A stretch of DNA of 64,000 bases from Bacteroidaceae bacterium (GCA_024398635.1 JAKSIV010000006.1:1-64000), one strand, 5' to 3'; shown: positions 7,173 through 14,885, numbered from the stretch's first letter. Translations and numbers: made by a program. Notes: generated from the letters alone by a model not told the origin.

Positions 7173-9614
7173 TTATTTTACTGCGTAATTGATTCGGAAG
7201 TTCTCAAGATAGTCTCTATATAACTGATATGTTGTCAATCCCTTCAAGTCCTGTATCATATTGAGATATGCACTTTGACTATCAGTAATGATATAAACGA
7301 CTTCTATATCAGAATAATGCGATAACTCATCCTTAAAACGAGGATAAAGCGACTCATTGACAAGAACCGCCATTTTGTTCTTCGGGAAGAACGCATAGTC
7401 ACGGGAGATTTCAGTAGGACATTCACCTTTTGAGCCGGCCTTCATCCACAACAACGGTAGGAGTTCCTTCAATTGCTTTCCCTTTGAGACAGCCCGTTTA
7501 TCCAAGAACCCCAGTTTGAAATATGCAGCGTTTGCCTTGAATCCATCAGACATCGGCATTGTAACTGGTACAGTATCTTCAATCTGTCCCATCAATTCGC
7601 TCACTTCTGCCTTGATGCTCTTGAACTTGGTATCTTTTTCTGATACAATGTAAAGATTAGTAATGTGGCTGTTACCGTCCAATGCTTCCATCCATGATTC
7701 TACCTCGTTCACATCAAAAAGAATGCTGGCATTACATTCATCGTCTTCAGATACAAGGAATGGTAAATCCTCAGACATTGTAGGCAGTTTAATATTCTTC
7801 TGTCTGTTGATGAGTGTAACAAGAGCCTTTTTCTGCCTTAACGTTACATTTATAGGCAGGAAATTTATCTGAGTGAACTTTCTGCTCGTTTGTTTCGTTT
7901 CAGTCAGTGAAGTTATATATTCTCCTCGTATAGGCTGACTATTTACGTCAACGCCAAGAATGCTGCATTTTGTTCTTGGCCAGTTCACATAGCGCGCGAT
8001 ACCCCATTTCTCCCATTCTTCATCGCCAGGACGGATTCCCTGTGGCTTCAGTTCGTTCTCTTTAGGCTCACCTATCTCGTTGTTGGTCACCATAATACAG
8101 CGGCGTTCACCTCCGTCTTCTTTATTCAAAAGGTTTACGGCATGTAGGGTGGTTCCACTCCCAGCAAAAAAGTCAAGAATGAGAGCATTGGGCTTATTAT
8201 CCAGAAAGAAACGTAGAGTATCATGGACTGCGTACAAGGATTTTGGGAAATCAAATGGTTTATCGCCAAAGAATTTTCTAAGAAGTTTTGCTCCTTGCTC
8301 ACGGGCATTATGCGAAGATATTCGCCATTGAGTTCCTGGAATAAATGGAGCATCGTCAGTTGCACCTTCAATAATTAGTGTTCCGTATTCATCTTTGCCG
8401 ACAACAGGGAATAAACCTTTTGCTATTTTCTCTCTTTCTCCTTTTGCAAGATACTGTGGGGTAATCCCCCATTTTTTAGTTTGTGTAACTTTAATAAAGC
8501 CCTCATTATGTAATTGTTCTATACTTTGTTGGCTAATCTGCCAGCACCCCTCTGTTCCATCTGGTTTTATTGGCCACAAACTAATACACCCAGAAGGGAG
8601 TTGAACCGAATCTTTGTCTACTCCTATTGGAAGAGAGTCTCCAGAACCCAAATAACAGCTTCCATCTAAACTGACATAAATTGGATAAAACTGATTCGGT
8701 GCATCAGCCCGTGTATCGTGTGACCCTTGACGTCTTATCCTTCTCCAGCGTAAAGTATTTTTGCCAGTAGTTTTAGCTGTTATCCATTCATCTGACAAGG
8801 ACACTTTCGCTGGAGAACTATCCCCAAATCTCACATAATATATATACTCATCAGTCCGGTAGAATTCATTTCCACGTGATACGCCACTAGGATTGATGAC
8901 GCTGCTAATCATTTGAATCTTTGCTTCTGGGAACATTTGTTCCAATAAACATCCAAGATGATTAAACTCAAGTTCATCAATAGTAACAATAAGAACAGAA
9001 TCTTTGGGGTTGAGAAGTTTCTTCGCGATTTTCAGTCGCGCCTCAATCATAGACAACCACTTGGAATGACGATATGAATCAGTTCCATCTACATAGTCAC
9101 AATTGTACTTCCAATCGTGAGAATCAGGTTTATTGTAAGGGGGATCAATGTAGATGCAATCAACCTTGCCAGGATACAGATATGCCAATAATTGAAGTGC
9201 ATGATAATTATCAGCTTCAATCAAGGTGTGCCATAAGTCACTATCAGGAGCATTAGTGACACTATCCATAGGCTTCAGATACGGGTAGATCACGTCGCCT
9301 CTCTGAGCCACAGCGATCAAGTCTGTCAAATTGAAAGTTGTGTCTTCCAGACTGACCAAATGCCTACAAACAGCAGCCGTTCTATCATCAGAAATGCTCT
9401 GAACCTCGTATATGTCATTGGGTTTTGAATCGCGCAAAACCACCTTAGTTCCACAACGAATTTTCACTTCAGGTAAAGTAATATTGTCTGGAAGATGATT
9501 CTCAAACACCAGCCCAAACTTCTTCTTTTGAGTCAGGCGGGCAATTTCCGTTCGGAGTTGTTCTTGCAACTCTTTATTAGGAATGCGCTCTATATATTGA
9601 TCAATGGCAGACAT
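7173..9614 (-). CDS. Type III-like DNA methyltransferase (Mod), beta-class N6-adenine
   Basis: An 813-residue protein with catalytic motif IV DPPY (157-160, in YIDPPYN) ahead of the AdoMet-binding motif FAGSGTT (483-489). This order is that of beta-class adenine methyltransferases such as type III Mod subunits. The 320 residues between them hold the target-recognition region. It is longer than typical Mod proteins (about 600-680) by an N-terminal extension of about 100 residues and a C-terminal region of about 300 residues that I cannot assign. The start lies 3 bases after the Xre regulator stop, so the genes are translationally linked. It would protect host DNA and, with Res, define recognition sites. 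Target sequence cannot be predicted. Confidence 0.88.
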   Translation of the reverse strand: MSAIDQYIERIPNKELQEQLRTEIARLTQKKKFGLVFENHLPDNITLPEVKIRCGTKVVLRDSKPNDIYEVQSISDDRTAAVCRHLVSLEDTTFNLTDLIAVAQRGDVIYPYLKPMDSVTNAPDSDLWHTLIEADNYHALQLLAYLYPGKVDCIYIDPPYNKPDSHDWKYNCDYVDGTDSYRHSKWLSMIEARLKIAKKLLNPKDSVLIVTIDELEFNHLGCLLEQMFPEAKIQMISSVINPSGVSRGNEFYRTDEYIYYVRFGDSSPAKVSLSDEWITAKTTGKNTLRWRRIRRQGSHDTRADAPNQFYPIYVSLDGSCYLGSGDSLPIGVDKDSVQLPSGCISLWPIKPDGTEGCWQISQQSIEQLHNEGFIKVTQTKKWGITPQYLAKGEREKIAKGLFPVVGKDEYGTLIIEGATDDAPFIPGTQWRISSHNAREQGAKLLRKFFGDKPFDFPKSLYAVHDTLRFFLDNKPNALILDFFAGSGTTLHAVNLLNKEDGGERRCIMVTNNEIGEPKENELKPQGIRPGDEEWEKWGIARYVNWPRTKCSILGVDVNSQPIRGEYITSLTETKQTSRKFTQINFLPINVTLRQKKALVTLINRQKNIKLPTMSEDLPFLVSEDDECNASILFDVNEVESWMEALDGNSHITNLYIVSEKDTKFKSIKAEVSELMGQIEDTVPVTMPMSDGFKANAAYFKLGFLDKRAVSKGKQLKELLPLLWMKAGSKGECPTEISRDYAFFPKNKMAVLVNESLYPRFKDELSHYSDIEVVYIITDSQSAYLNMIQDLKGLTTYQLYRDYLENFRINYAVK

Positions 9615-9617
9615 ACC

Positions 9618-9845
9618 TTATTCGTTAGATTTATTAGACCTCAATAAGTCTTTTACGTCAGTATCAAGTGCCTCGGCTATCTTATAAAGTAGCTCAACAC
9701 TAGGCTGAGAATTGTTCGTGCACCATTTGGATACAGTGGCAGGATCCTTATCCAAGACACCAGCCAGCCACTTATTAGTGCGCCGTTTCTCTGCAAGAAC
9801 GACTTTGATTCGATTATAATCCTTAAACTCTTTTGCGACTTCCAT
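9618..9845 (-). CDS. Xre-family helix-turn-helix regulator of the restriction operon
   Basis: A 75-residue protein made almost entirely of one HTH_3-type domain: the helix pair reads KWLAGVLDKDPATVSKWC and is followed by QPSVELLYKIAEALD and DVKDLL. Such short Cro/C-like proteins lead many restriction-modification operons and control methyltransferase and nuclease timing, much as C proteins do. I chose the ATG at 9845 rather than an in-frame TTG two codons upstream at 9851, because ATG is the stronger start and no clear ribosome-binding site favours TTG. The gene is first in the operon and ends 3 bases before the methyltransferase. Autoregulation is inferred. Confidence 0.85.
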   Translation of the reverse strand: MEVAKEFKDYNRIKVVLAEKRRTNKWLAGVLDKDPATVSKWCTNNSQPSVELLYKIAEALDTDVKDLLRSNKSNE

Positions 9846-9868
9846 TTTCAAAACGTATGGTTATAGAG

Positions 9869-9876
9869 CAAAGATA
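9869..9876 (-). promoter_or_regulatory. Bacteroidota -7 element for the defence operon
   Basis: On the minus strand the sequence TATCTTTG fits the consensus TAnnTTTG exactly and lies 24 bases before the chosen ATG of the Xre gene. No TTTG lies at the usual 19-21-base distance, so the -33 half is poor. A weak -33 would suit a promoter controlled by the adjacent Xre protein. Confidence 0.5.
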
Positions 9877-9966
9877 ACAAATAATATCTATGTTTCTCCG
9901 ATAGACACAAATAAAATGAAAATAACATCAATTTTTATAATCTCACTCTGATTAGAATTCATCGTC

Positions 9967-10458
9967 TCATGTTATGGATGCCATTATTGCAATCAACCCA
10001 AGCAATGACAGCACATAGGCAATCCCGGCGGACCACCAGAAGACCTTCCTGGATAGCCATACACCTTTGTTGGTGCTAAGGTCGGCCAGGAACTTTTCGT
10101 TATGTTTCTGGATGTCTCGAAGGTATTCGGCCTGTATCTCTTTCATCTTTTGGCTTGTCTCATTGAGGGCGTTCTGGCAGATTGTATTGAGTTTGGCCCC
10201 GACAGCATCCGGAAGAGAAAGAGGAACGGATTTCTGGCACATTTCTACGACCTGACTTCTGACCTGCTTTTGGAGGTCGAACAGCCCTTCTGTTTCGCTG
10301 GAGAGCATTGCATGCACCTGGTCCATAACATCAACCACTGTCCTGAGCCCAGCCTTATCCTTGTCAATCTTTTCAGACACTTCTTTCAAGGTTTCAATTA
10401 TGGATTGAAGGGTTTGAACTTCCTGACTGAGTTCATTCCGGCTGTCAATGTGTTCCAT
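9967..10458 (-). CDS. Hypothetical coiled-coil protein with C-terminal membrane anchor
   Basis: A 163-residue protein that I do not recognise. Residues 1-70 are heptad-like and charged (LQSIIETLKEVSEKIDKD), residues 95-130 are a second helical stretch, and the C-terminus has one hydrophobic segment (about 140-160, AGIAYVLSLLGLIAIMA) with basic RK before it. There is no signal peptide, so a tail-anchored inner-membrane protein facing the cytoplasm is likely. It sits between the defence operon (115 bases away, same strand) and a DUF2795-type gene with its own terminator. Similar small coiled-coil/TM proteins accompany mobilisation genes and some defence loci, but nothing here proves either role. 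Confidence 0.65.
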   Translation of the reverse strand: MEHIDSRNELSQEVQTLQSIIETLKEVSEKIDKDKAGLRTVVDVMDQVHAMLSSETEGLFDLQKQVRSQVVEMCQKSVPLSLPDAVGAKLNTICQNALNETSQKMKEIQAEYLRDIQKHNEKFLADLSTNKGVWLSRKVFWWSAGIAYVLSLLGLIAIMASIT

Positions 10459-10530
10459 TATCTGATTGATTGAGTCGCCCTGTTCAGCTTAACGACTTTC
10501 ACACATACAAAATCCGGAATCTGATTCGAT

Positions 10531-10573
10531 AAAAAAAGAGCGGTACAAACAAATTATCTTTGTCCATACCGCT
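10531..10573 (-). terminator. Intrinsic terminator after the DUF2795-type gene
   Basis: On the minus strand AGCGGTA (10573-10567) pairs with TACCGCT (10545-10539), with further internal pairing of GACAAA with TTTGTT, and is followed by six to seven T residues. It lies 33 bases past the stop of the 73-residue gene and before the coiled-coil gene, so it separates the two units. Confidence 0.8.
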
Positions 10574-10605
10574 GATTTATAATGCTTTAACTGCGTTTCT
10601 ACTGC

Positions 10606-10827
10606 TTAATACTCGTCCTCGTTAAAGAAGAAGTCCTCCTTGCTGGGATAGTCAGGCCAGATGTCCTCTATGCTTTCATAAATATCGCCCTCATCCTCTA
10701 TCTCCTGAAGGTTCTCAATGACCTCAAGCGGGGCTCCTGAACGGATGGCGTAATCAATCAACTCATCCTTGGTTGCGGGCCAGGGTGCATCTTCAAGTTT
10801 TGATGCCAGTTCCAATGTCCAATACAT
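10606..10827 (-). CDS. DUF2795-type small acidic protein
   Basis: A 73-residue protein with the motif PWPATKDELIDYAIRSGAP (residues 15-33), the core of DUF2795, followed by a strongly acidic tail (EDEGDIYESIEDIWPDYP, NEDEY). The function of the family is unknown; near-identical small proteins recur across Bacteroidales, which suggests a housekeeping role. It is monocistronic, with a promoter at 10866-10894 and a terminator at 10531-10573. No transmembrane or signal segment is visible. I recall the family by its motif and assign it on that basis. Confidence 0.8.
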   Translation of the reverse strand: MYWTLELASKLEDAPWPATKDELIDYAIRSGAPLEVIENLQEIEDEGDIYESIEDIWPDYPSKEDFFFNEDEY

Positions 10828-10865
10828 AGTAAAATGGTGTTTTAAGGTTTATTCTTATAGGGGTG

Positions 10866-10894
10866 CAAAAGTATAAAAAAATATGGATTGCAAA
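10866..10894 (-). promoter_or_regulatory. Promoter of the DUF2795-type gene
   Basis: On the minus strand TTTG (10894-10891) is followed after 17 bases by TACTTTTG (10873-10866), an exact TAnnTTTG. The start codon is 39 bases downstream of the -7 element. The 17-base spacing is slightly short of the usual 19-21. The site lies just past the stop of the adenosyltransferase gene. Confidence 0.65.
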
Positions 10895-10898
10895 AGTT

Positions 10899-11444
10899 CT
10901 ACCATATTTTTTCATCAACACCTGAAAAAAAGTTTATCCGACGTGCCAGAACGAAGAGATAATCCGATAGGCGATTGATGAATTGAAGCAGTTCTGAGGG
11001 TGCTTTTGCATCATTCGGAAGAGCCAGTATAAGGCGCTCGGCACGGCGGCATACGGTGCGGGCAACGTGAGCGTAAGACGCTGCCTGGGTTCCACCCGGA
11101 AGGATGAATGAACGTTGCTCGGGGAGACCATCGGTAAGTGCGTCAATCATCTTCTCCATACGTTCAACATCGGGGGCCAGAACCTTGCAGCTGTCGGGCA
11201 GCTGGAATGATGCGGTATCAGTAGCCAGACAACCGCCGATATTGAAGAGTTTCTGCTGGATCCATCGGATGTTTTCCTCGGTCTCTGCCTTATGGTCCAT
11301 AACGGAAAGCATGAGTCCGATGAACGAGTTAAGTTCATCTATCGTGCCGTATGCATCCAGGCGCGGATCTGTCTTGCTTACGCGCTTGCCGCCCACCAGA
11401 CTGGTAGTGCCTTTATCTCCGGTTCGGGTATATATCTTACTCAT
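10899..11444 (-). CDS. Cob(I)alamin adenosyltransferase, PduO type
   Basis: A 181-residue PduO-family enzyme that transfers the adenosyl group from ATP to cob(I)alamin, making coenzyme B12. The N-terminal ATP-binding motif RTGDKGTTSL (7-16) and DAYGTIDELNSFIG (about 30-43) are intact, as are the RRAERLI and NRLSDYLFVLAR helices that build the active-site pocket. Its start overlaps the stop of the preceding methyltransferase gene by 4 bases (ATGA), so the two are translationally coupled. No cobalamin riboswitch is visible nearby. Bacteroidales need coenzyme B12 for methylmalonyl-CoA mutase and other enzymes. Gene symbols for this family vary (pduO, cobO, mmaB), so none is given. Confidence 0.92.
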   Translation of the reverse strand: MSKIYTRTGDKGTTSLVGGKRVSKTDPRLDAYGTIDELNSFIGLMLSVMDHKAETEENIRWIQQKLFNIGGCLATDTASFQLPDSCKVLAPDVERMEKMIDALTDGLPEQRSFILPGGTQAASYAHVARTVCRRAERLILALPNDAKAPSELLQFINRLSDYLFVLARRINFFSGVDEKIW

Positions 11445-12097
11445 AACACGTAGTGTTGTTTGGTCATCTTGGGGTCAAAGAAGAGAAGCCCTGCTTTCTT
11501 TAACTGGAAAGTTACTCCTACCCTTTGGTCTTTTATGATTTCGTTCCACCACTTTTTTTTCTGTTTTTTACCCAGGTCCTCAACTACAATTACGGTCTCG
11601 GGCGTGGCGTACGGCAGAATCATATCCACTATATGACGCCATAACGCGGTGTGGGCTACATGTATGAACTGCGGGATGTTGCCGCTGTCCAGAATGTCCT
11701 GCACGGTTTCAATGACATCGGCTGCAATATACTCAATATTCGGGATTTTCTTAAGGTTGCGACGTACCTCTTTTTCACCGGGATTGGGAAAATCAACTGT
11801 TACTACTCTGGATTTCTTTGAAACGGATGCCAGATAACCGGTACTCACGCCAGCACCGGTACCGACTTCGAGAATGAAATTGGGGTTGAAACGGTTGACC
11901 AGACGGAACAGCAGTTCATCGCGGCTTTGAGGATACTGCGGCATATATTGCGGCGCTTTCTCCCAAAAAGGGTAGAGGTCCTCATAAGCATAATAGGGAT
12001 GACGTTCATTGATTACGTTTTCGATAAGGTCATACGCCCAGGGAGAATGTACTCCGAATCCTCGTCCTGTCAGCCAACGATTGTCGGTGAGTTTCAT
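11441..12097 (-). CDS. Class I SAM-dependent methyltransferase
   Basis: A 218-residue protein with a Rossmann AdoMet-binding start at FILEVGTGAGVSTGYLA (about 74-90) and an acidic end of the second strand (VVTVDF). It opens with LTGRGFGVHSPWAYDLI, a signature of a Bacteroidota group of putative O-methyltransferases. The substrate is unknown. It is followed with a 4-base overlap by the cobalamin adenosyltransferase gene and preceded by 7 bases from the DUF3108-type gene, so the three form one operon. No membrane segment. A small-molecule role is inferred only from the fold. Confidence 0.8.
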   Translation of the reverse strand: MKLTDNRWLTGRGFGVHSPWAYDLIENVINERHPYYAYEDLYPFWEKAPQYMPQYPQSRDELLFRLVNRFNPNFILEVGTGAGVSTGYLASVSKKSRVVTVDFPNPGEKEVRRNLKKIPNIEYIAADVIETVQDILDSGNIPQFIHVAHTALWRHIVDMILPYATPETVIVVEDLGKKQKKKWWNEIIKDQRVGVTFQLKKAGLLFFDPKMTKQHYVL

Positions 12098-12104
12098 ATA
12101 TCGC

Positions 12105-12854
12105 TTATTTTAGAACAGCCTTTATTGATGTTCCGGTTCCCAGTATGATGTCAAGTTGTACAGGCGTATGTTTGGAGTCGTTCGTAACGTAAGCCTTGAC
12201 GGTCTCGCGTTCCTTGCCCTCCTTGTAATCCCTGATAGAGATAACCATGCAGTCATATGTGCGGCCGTTATCAGCTTTTACTCTTTTGTTTCCGGTATAA
12301 ACCATATACTGCTGTACCACCATATTGCCGTTTACCATGGGGATGGACTCTGTTCGTCCCGGTTTGCTGTCTGATGTATCAAAGCTTTGGGTGTAGGCAA
12401 TCATGCTCATCAGGTCAAAGATGCGGGTGGGGCGCCACTCTGTGGTCTGACTCGTCTTTTTGCCTGTATTCATATCCCAAGTAGTGAGATTGACAATGAA
12501 TCTTTCACCGTCTTTGGAGAATTGGGCCGTCTCAAGGTTGTGCTTGCTGCCTTCATTTACGGTTTTCCTGAAGTAGATGCTCTCCCCTGATGGGGTGTTG
12601 AAGGATTCAATGGTATCCCTGAGCGCAAAAACCCTGTCGGCTGTGGAATTGGTACCCATCTCCATGGCGGTACGTATGGCGGACTGTCCCTCGTAGATGA
12701 CCTCCGTATCATAAAGACGGGCTGTTCCTGCCGGAATCTTGACAGGGCCTAAACCGAGATAGAGATTGAATCTGTAATTGGATGCGCCGACATGCAGAGC
12801 TCCCAGCAGAAGGAGAGCAAAAACAGAGGATCTTAAAAGTCTGACACCAACCAT
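12105..12854 (-). CDS. DUF3108-type exported protein
   Basis: A 249-residue protein with a signal peptide (MVGVRLLRSSVFALLLLGALHVGAS) and an all-beta mature part (YRFNLYLGLGPVKIPAGTARL, then EWRPTRIFDLMSMIAY) typical of DUF3108, a lipocalin-like periplasmic family of unknown function. I chose the ATG at 12854. The open frame continues upstream to 13055 but runs through the tRNA-Leu gene, so that extension is not real. It heads an operon with the methyltransferase and adenosyltransferase, and the tRNA-Leu just upstream on the same strand may share its transcript. Confidence 0.8.
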   Translation of the reverse strand: MVGVRLLRSSVFALLLLGALHVGASNYRFNLYLGLGPVKIPAGTARLYDTEVIYEGQSAIRTAMEMGTNSTADRVFALRDTIESFNTPSGESIYFRKTVNEGSKHNLETAQFSKDGERFIVNLTTWDMNTGKKTSQTTEWRPTRIFDLMSMIAYTQSFDTSDSKPGRTESIPMVNGNMVVQQYMVYTGNKRVKADNGRTYDCMVISIRDYKEGKERETVKAYVTNDSKHTPVQLDIILGTGTSIKAVLK

Positions 12855-12890
12855 TTCACCGAAGGTTTTTGTAGGATCCGTAAATAGGAG

Positions 12891-12975
12891 TGCTCGAAGC
12901 GGGACTCGAACCCGCACAGCCGATAAAGGCCAAGGGATTTTAAGTCCCTCGTGTCTACCATTCCACCATTCGAGC
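12891..12975 (-). tRNA. tRNA-Leu (anticodon TAA)
   Basis: On the minus strand the acceptor GCTCGAA (12975-12969) pairs with TTCGAGC (12898-12892), with discriminator A at 12891. The anticodon loop reads ACTTAAAAT, giving TAA. A long variable arm (about 15 bases) marks it as a class II tRNA, as expected for leucine. Length is 85 bases and CCA is not encoded. Confidence 0.95.
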
Positions 12976-12988
12976 GGTGATAGCGGTG

Positions 12989-13020
12989 CAAAAGTACTCG
13001 GTTTGGGAGTATTGTCCAAA
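12989..13020 (-). promoter_or_regulatory. Promoter of tRNA-Leu
   Basis: On the minus strand TTTG (13020-13017), a 20-base spacer and TACTTTTG (12996-12989) match the Bacteroidota consensus. The tRNA begins 14 bases past the -7 element, so transcription starts very close to its 5' end. The downstream DUF3108-type operon may be read from this promoter too. Confidence 0.75.
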
Positions 13021-13069
13021 AAATAAGGAAAAAAAAGGCGTGTTAATTTTAACAACTAACAAAATACAT

Positions 13070-13077
13070 TACATTTG
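13070..13077 (+). promoter_or_regulatory. -7 element of the esterase gene
   Basis: TACATTTG fits TAnnTTTG exactly; no clear TTTG stands at the -33 distance. Transcription would begin near 13084, which rules out a GTG start at 13077 and supports the ATG at 13137. Confidence 0.5.
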
Positions 13078-13136
13078 TGAACTCTAAATATTGTCAGGGA
13101 CTTATCATTAACTTCAAACCAATATCAAAAATCAGT

Positions 13137-14729
13137 ATGAAGAAACTTTTGTTTTTAGCCGGTATTCTGACCTTGATGGCCAGCTGCCAGTGCAACACTG
13201 AGAAGCTCAGTCCTGTTCTGAGTATCGAAGGTGGTCAGGTTCAGGGTGTAAGCGCTGACCGCGTAAAGGGTGTTTATGTTTTCCGTGGCATTCCTTATGC
13301 AGCAGCTCCTATCCGTGAGAACCGTTGGAAGGCTCCACAGCCTGTTACTCCCTGGGAGGGTGTAAAGCTTTGCAACCGCTTTGATCATCCCAGCTATCAG
13401 CACATCCAGTATAAGGGTGGTTACTACACAGAGTGGGGTTACGGTGATGAGGCTCCCTTCAGTGAGGATTGCCTGTATCTGAACATCTGGACCAAGAAAC
13501 CGGGTGATACCAATGCCAAGCTTCCGGTTGCCCTGTGGATTCACGGTGGCGGTTACCGCGAGGGTTGGGGCTCAGAGCCCGAGTTTGACGCTCAGGAGTG
13601 GGCCGGTAAGGATGTAATCCTGGTTTCAATCAACTATCGTCTTGGAATTTACGGTTTCATGACACACCCCGATCTCTCAGCTGAGAGCCCCAACGGTGTA
13701 TCAGGTAACTACGGTATCCTGGATCAGATTGAGTCACTCAAATGGATCAAGAAGAATATCGAACAGTTTGGTGGTGATCCCAACAACGTAATGATATTCG
13801 GCCAGTCAGCAGGTGGCGGTAGTGTACGTACACTTTGCGAGTCTCCTCTGGCACGCGGTCTGTTCCACAAGGCAATCATCATGAGTGCCGGTGGTCTGAC
13901 TGTTCCCAACGCTAATGCAGCAGGCGGTCGTGGCGGTATGCGCGGCGGCATGGGTATGGGTATGATGGGCGGCTTCGGCGGCTTTGGCGGTGGCAACAAT
14001 AACAACACCCCGCGTCCGGCTGCTTACAAGGCTCCCCAGGCTCCCGAGGGTCTGAACGCTCTGCAGCGCGCTGAGTTCAATACCAAGGTTATCATGGACT
14101 GGGCAGGTTACAATACCCTCCAGAAGATGCGTAACGCTGACACTGAGGTTATCTACTCATTGGCTACCATCTACAGCAACGCTACCGGTAACCAGGGCAG
14201 CATAACAGGTATGCCTATCGTTGACGGTTATGTATCAAAGGAGAGCTTTGATGAGGCTGCTCTGGACGGAACCCTGGCTGATGTTCCTTACATGTGCGGT
14301 TATACTCTGAACGATATGGGCAATATGTCAGCAGGTGTTGCTGCATTCTGCCAGAACCGTGAGGAGATGACCAAGAACGGCAGCAAGGCTTACGCTTACG
14401 AGTTTGCACGTCCTCTGCCTGATGACGGTTCACATCCCGAGGTAACCCAGAGACTGCGTGGCGCATTCCACTCATCAGACCTCTGGTTCGTATTCAAGTC
14501 ACTGCAGCACTGCTGGAGACCTTGGACAAAGGGTGACTGGGATCTGTCAGAGAAGATGCTTACCGCTTGGACCAACTTCGCAAAGTACAGCGATCCTAAC
14601 GGTCCTCAGGGCGGCGAGTGGAAACCCTGCACCAAGGAGAACCCCGGATTCATGGTATTCAAGCTTGACGAGAACGACGTTGAGAACTCAGAGTTCGGCG
14701 AGTCAATCACCAAACTGCCTTGGGAATAA
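13137..14729 (+). CDS. Type B carboxylesterase lipoprotein with Gly/Met-rich insert
   Basis: A 530-residue lipoprotein with lipobox MASC (Cys17). It has the carboxylesterase features GIPYAAAPI (51-59), EDCLYLNIW (110-118), oxyanion HGGGY (136-140), nucleophile GQSAG (Ser224) and GAFHSSDLW (His445). The acid residue position reads LNDMG, so Asp393 appears to replace the usual Glu. Between residues 262 and 298 sits a Gly/Met/Phe/Asn-rich insert unusual for the fold. The enzyme hydrolyses esters outside the inner membrane; the substrate is unknown, and a carbohydrate esterase is plausible. Codons (GGT, CGT, GCT) resemble those of highly expressed genes. It ends 15 bases before the IS1182 element. 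Confidence 0.85.
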   Translation: MKKLLFLAGILTLMASCQCNTEKLSPVLSIEGGQVQGVSADRVKGVYVFRGIPYAAAPIRENRWKAPQPVTPWEGVKLCNRFDHPSYQHIQYKGGYYTEWGYGDEAPFSEDCLYLNIWTKKPGDTNAKLPVALWIHGGGYREGWGSEPEFDAQEWAGKDVILVSINYRLGIYGFMTHPDLSAESPNGVSGNYGILDQIESLKWIKKNIEQFGGDPNNVMIFGQSAGGGSVRTLCESPLARGLFHKAIIMSAGGLTVPNANAAGGRGGMRGGMGMGMMGGFGGFGGGNNNNTPRPAAYKAPQAPEGLNALQRAEFNTKVIMDWAGYNTLQKMRNADTEVIYSLATIYSNATGNQGSITGMPIVDGYVSKESFDEAALDGTLADVPYMCGYTLNDMGNMSAGVAAFCQNREEMTKNGSKAYAYEFARPLPDDGSHPEVTQRLRGAFHSSDLWFVFKSLQHCWRPWTKGDWDLSEKMLTAWTNFAKYSDPNGPQGGEWKPCTKENPGFMVFKLDENDVENSEFGESITKLPWE

Positions 14730-14744
14730 TATTCCGATCAATTG

Positions 14745-14770
14745 AATAAAAAGGGGGTGACTAAAAAGTA
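14745..14770 (+). repeat. IS1182 left inverted repeat
   Basis: Reads AATAAAAAGGGGGTGACTAA followed by AAAGTA. It matches the reverse complement of 16659-16684 at 23 of 26 positions, the three differences being in the G/C-rich part. Confidence 0.75.
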
Positions 14771-14788
14771 GTCATCCTCTTTTTTTTG
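14748..14788 (+). terminator. Hairpin and T-run inside the IS left end
   Basis: GGTGACTA (14755-14762) pairs with TAGTCATC (14769-14776), with A-rich sequence before and eight T residues after. It lies 18 bases past the esterase stop, so it probably terminates that transcript and shields the transposase from read-through. The right end has an equivalent hairpin (GACCGGCTAAAA with TTTTTAGTCGGCC) followed by TCTTTTT. Confidence 0.65.
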
Positions 14789-14828
14789 ACCAAAGAAATC
14801 TTAGTTTTGTGGCCTGAATATAAAAAAT

Positions 14829-14865
14829 AATGGCTATTCTTTTGAATATCAAAGGAATAGCCATT
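14829..14865 (+). other. 37-base palindrome upstream of the transposase
   Basis: AATGGCTATTC (14829-14839) and GAATAGCCATT (14855-14865) are perfect reverse complements; between them TTTTGAATATCAAAG adds more pairing. In RNA it makes a strong hairpin 90 bases before the transposase start. It may block translation or transcription entering from outside, a known control strategy in insertion sequences; this role is inferred. Confidence 0.7.
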
Positions 14866-14885
14866 GTTGTTTGGCTAATTATTTG

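Noticed and set aside
9967..10458. Mobilisation protein
   Set aside because: Coiled-coil plus membrane anchor is not enough; no relaxase or oriT-like inverted repeat is nearby.
10899..12097. Cobalamin riboswitch near the adenosyltransferase gene
   Set aside because: No B12-box-like conserved sequence was found upstream; the gene is coupled to the methyltransferase.
12855..13055. N-terminal extension of the DUF3108-type gene
   Set aside because: The extended frame passes through the tRNA-Leu gene; the ATG at 12854 begins a proper signal peptide.
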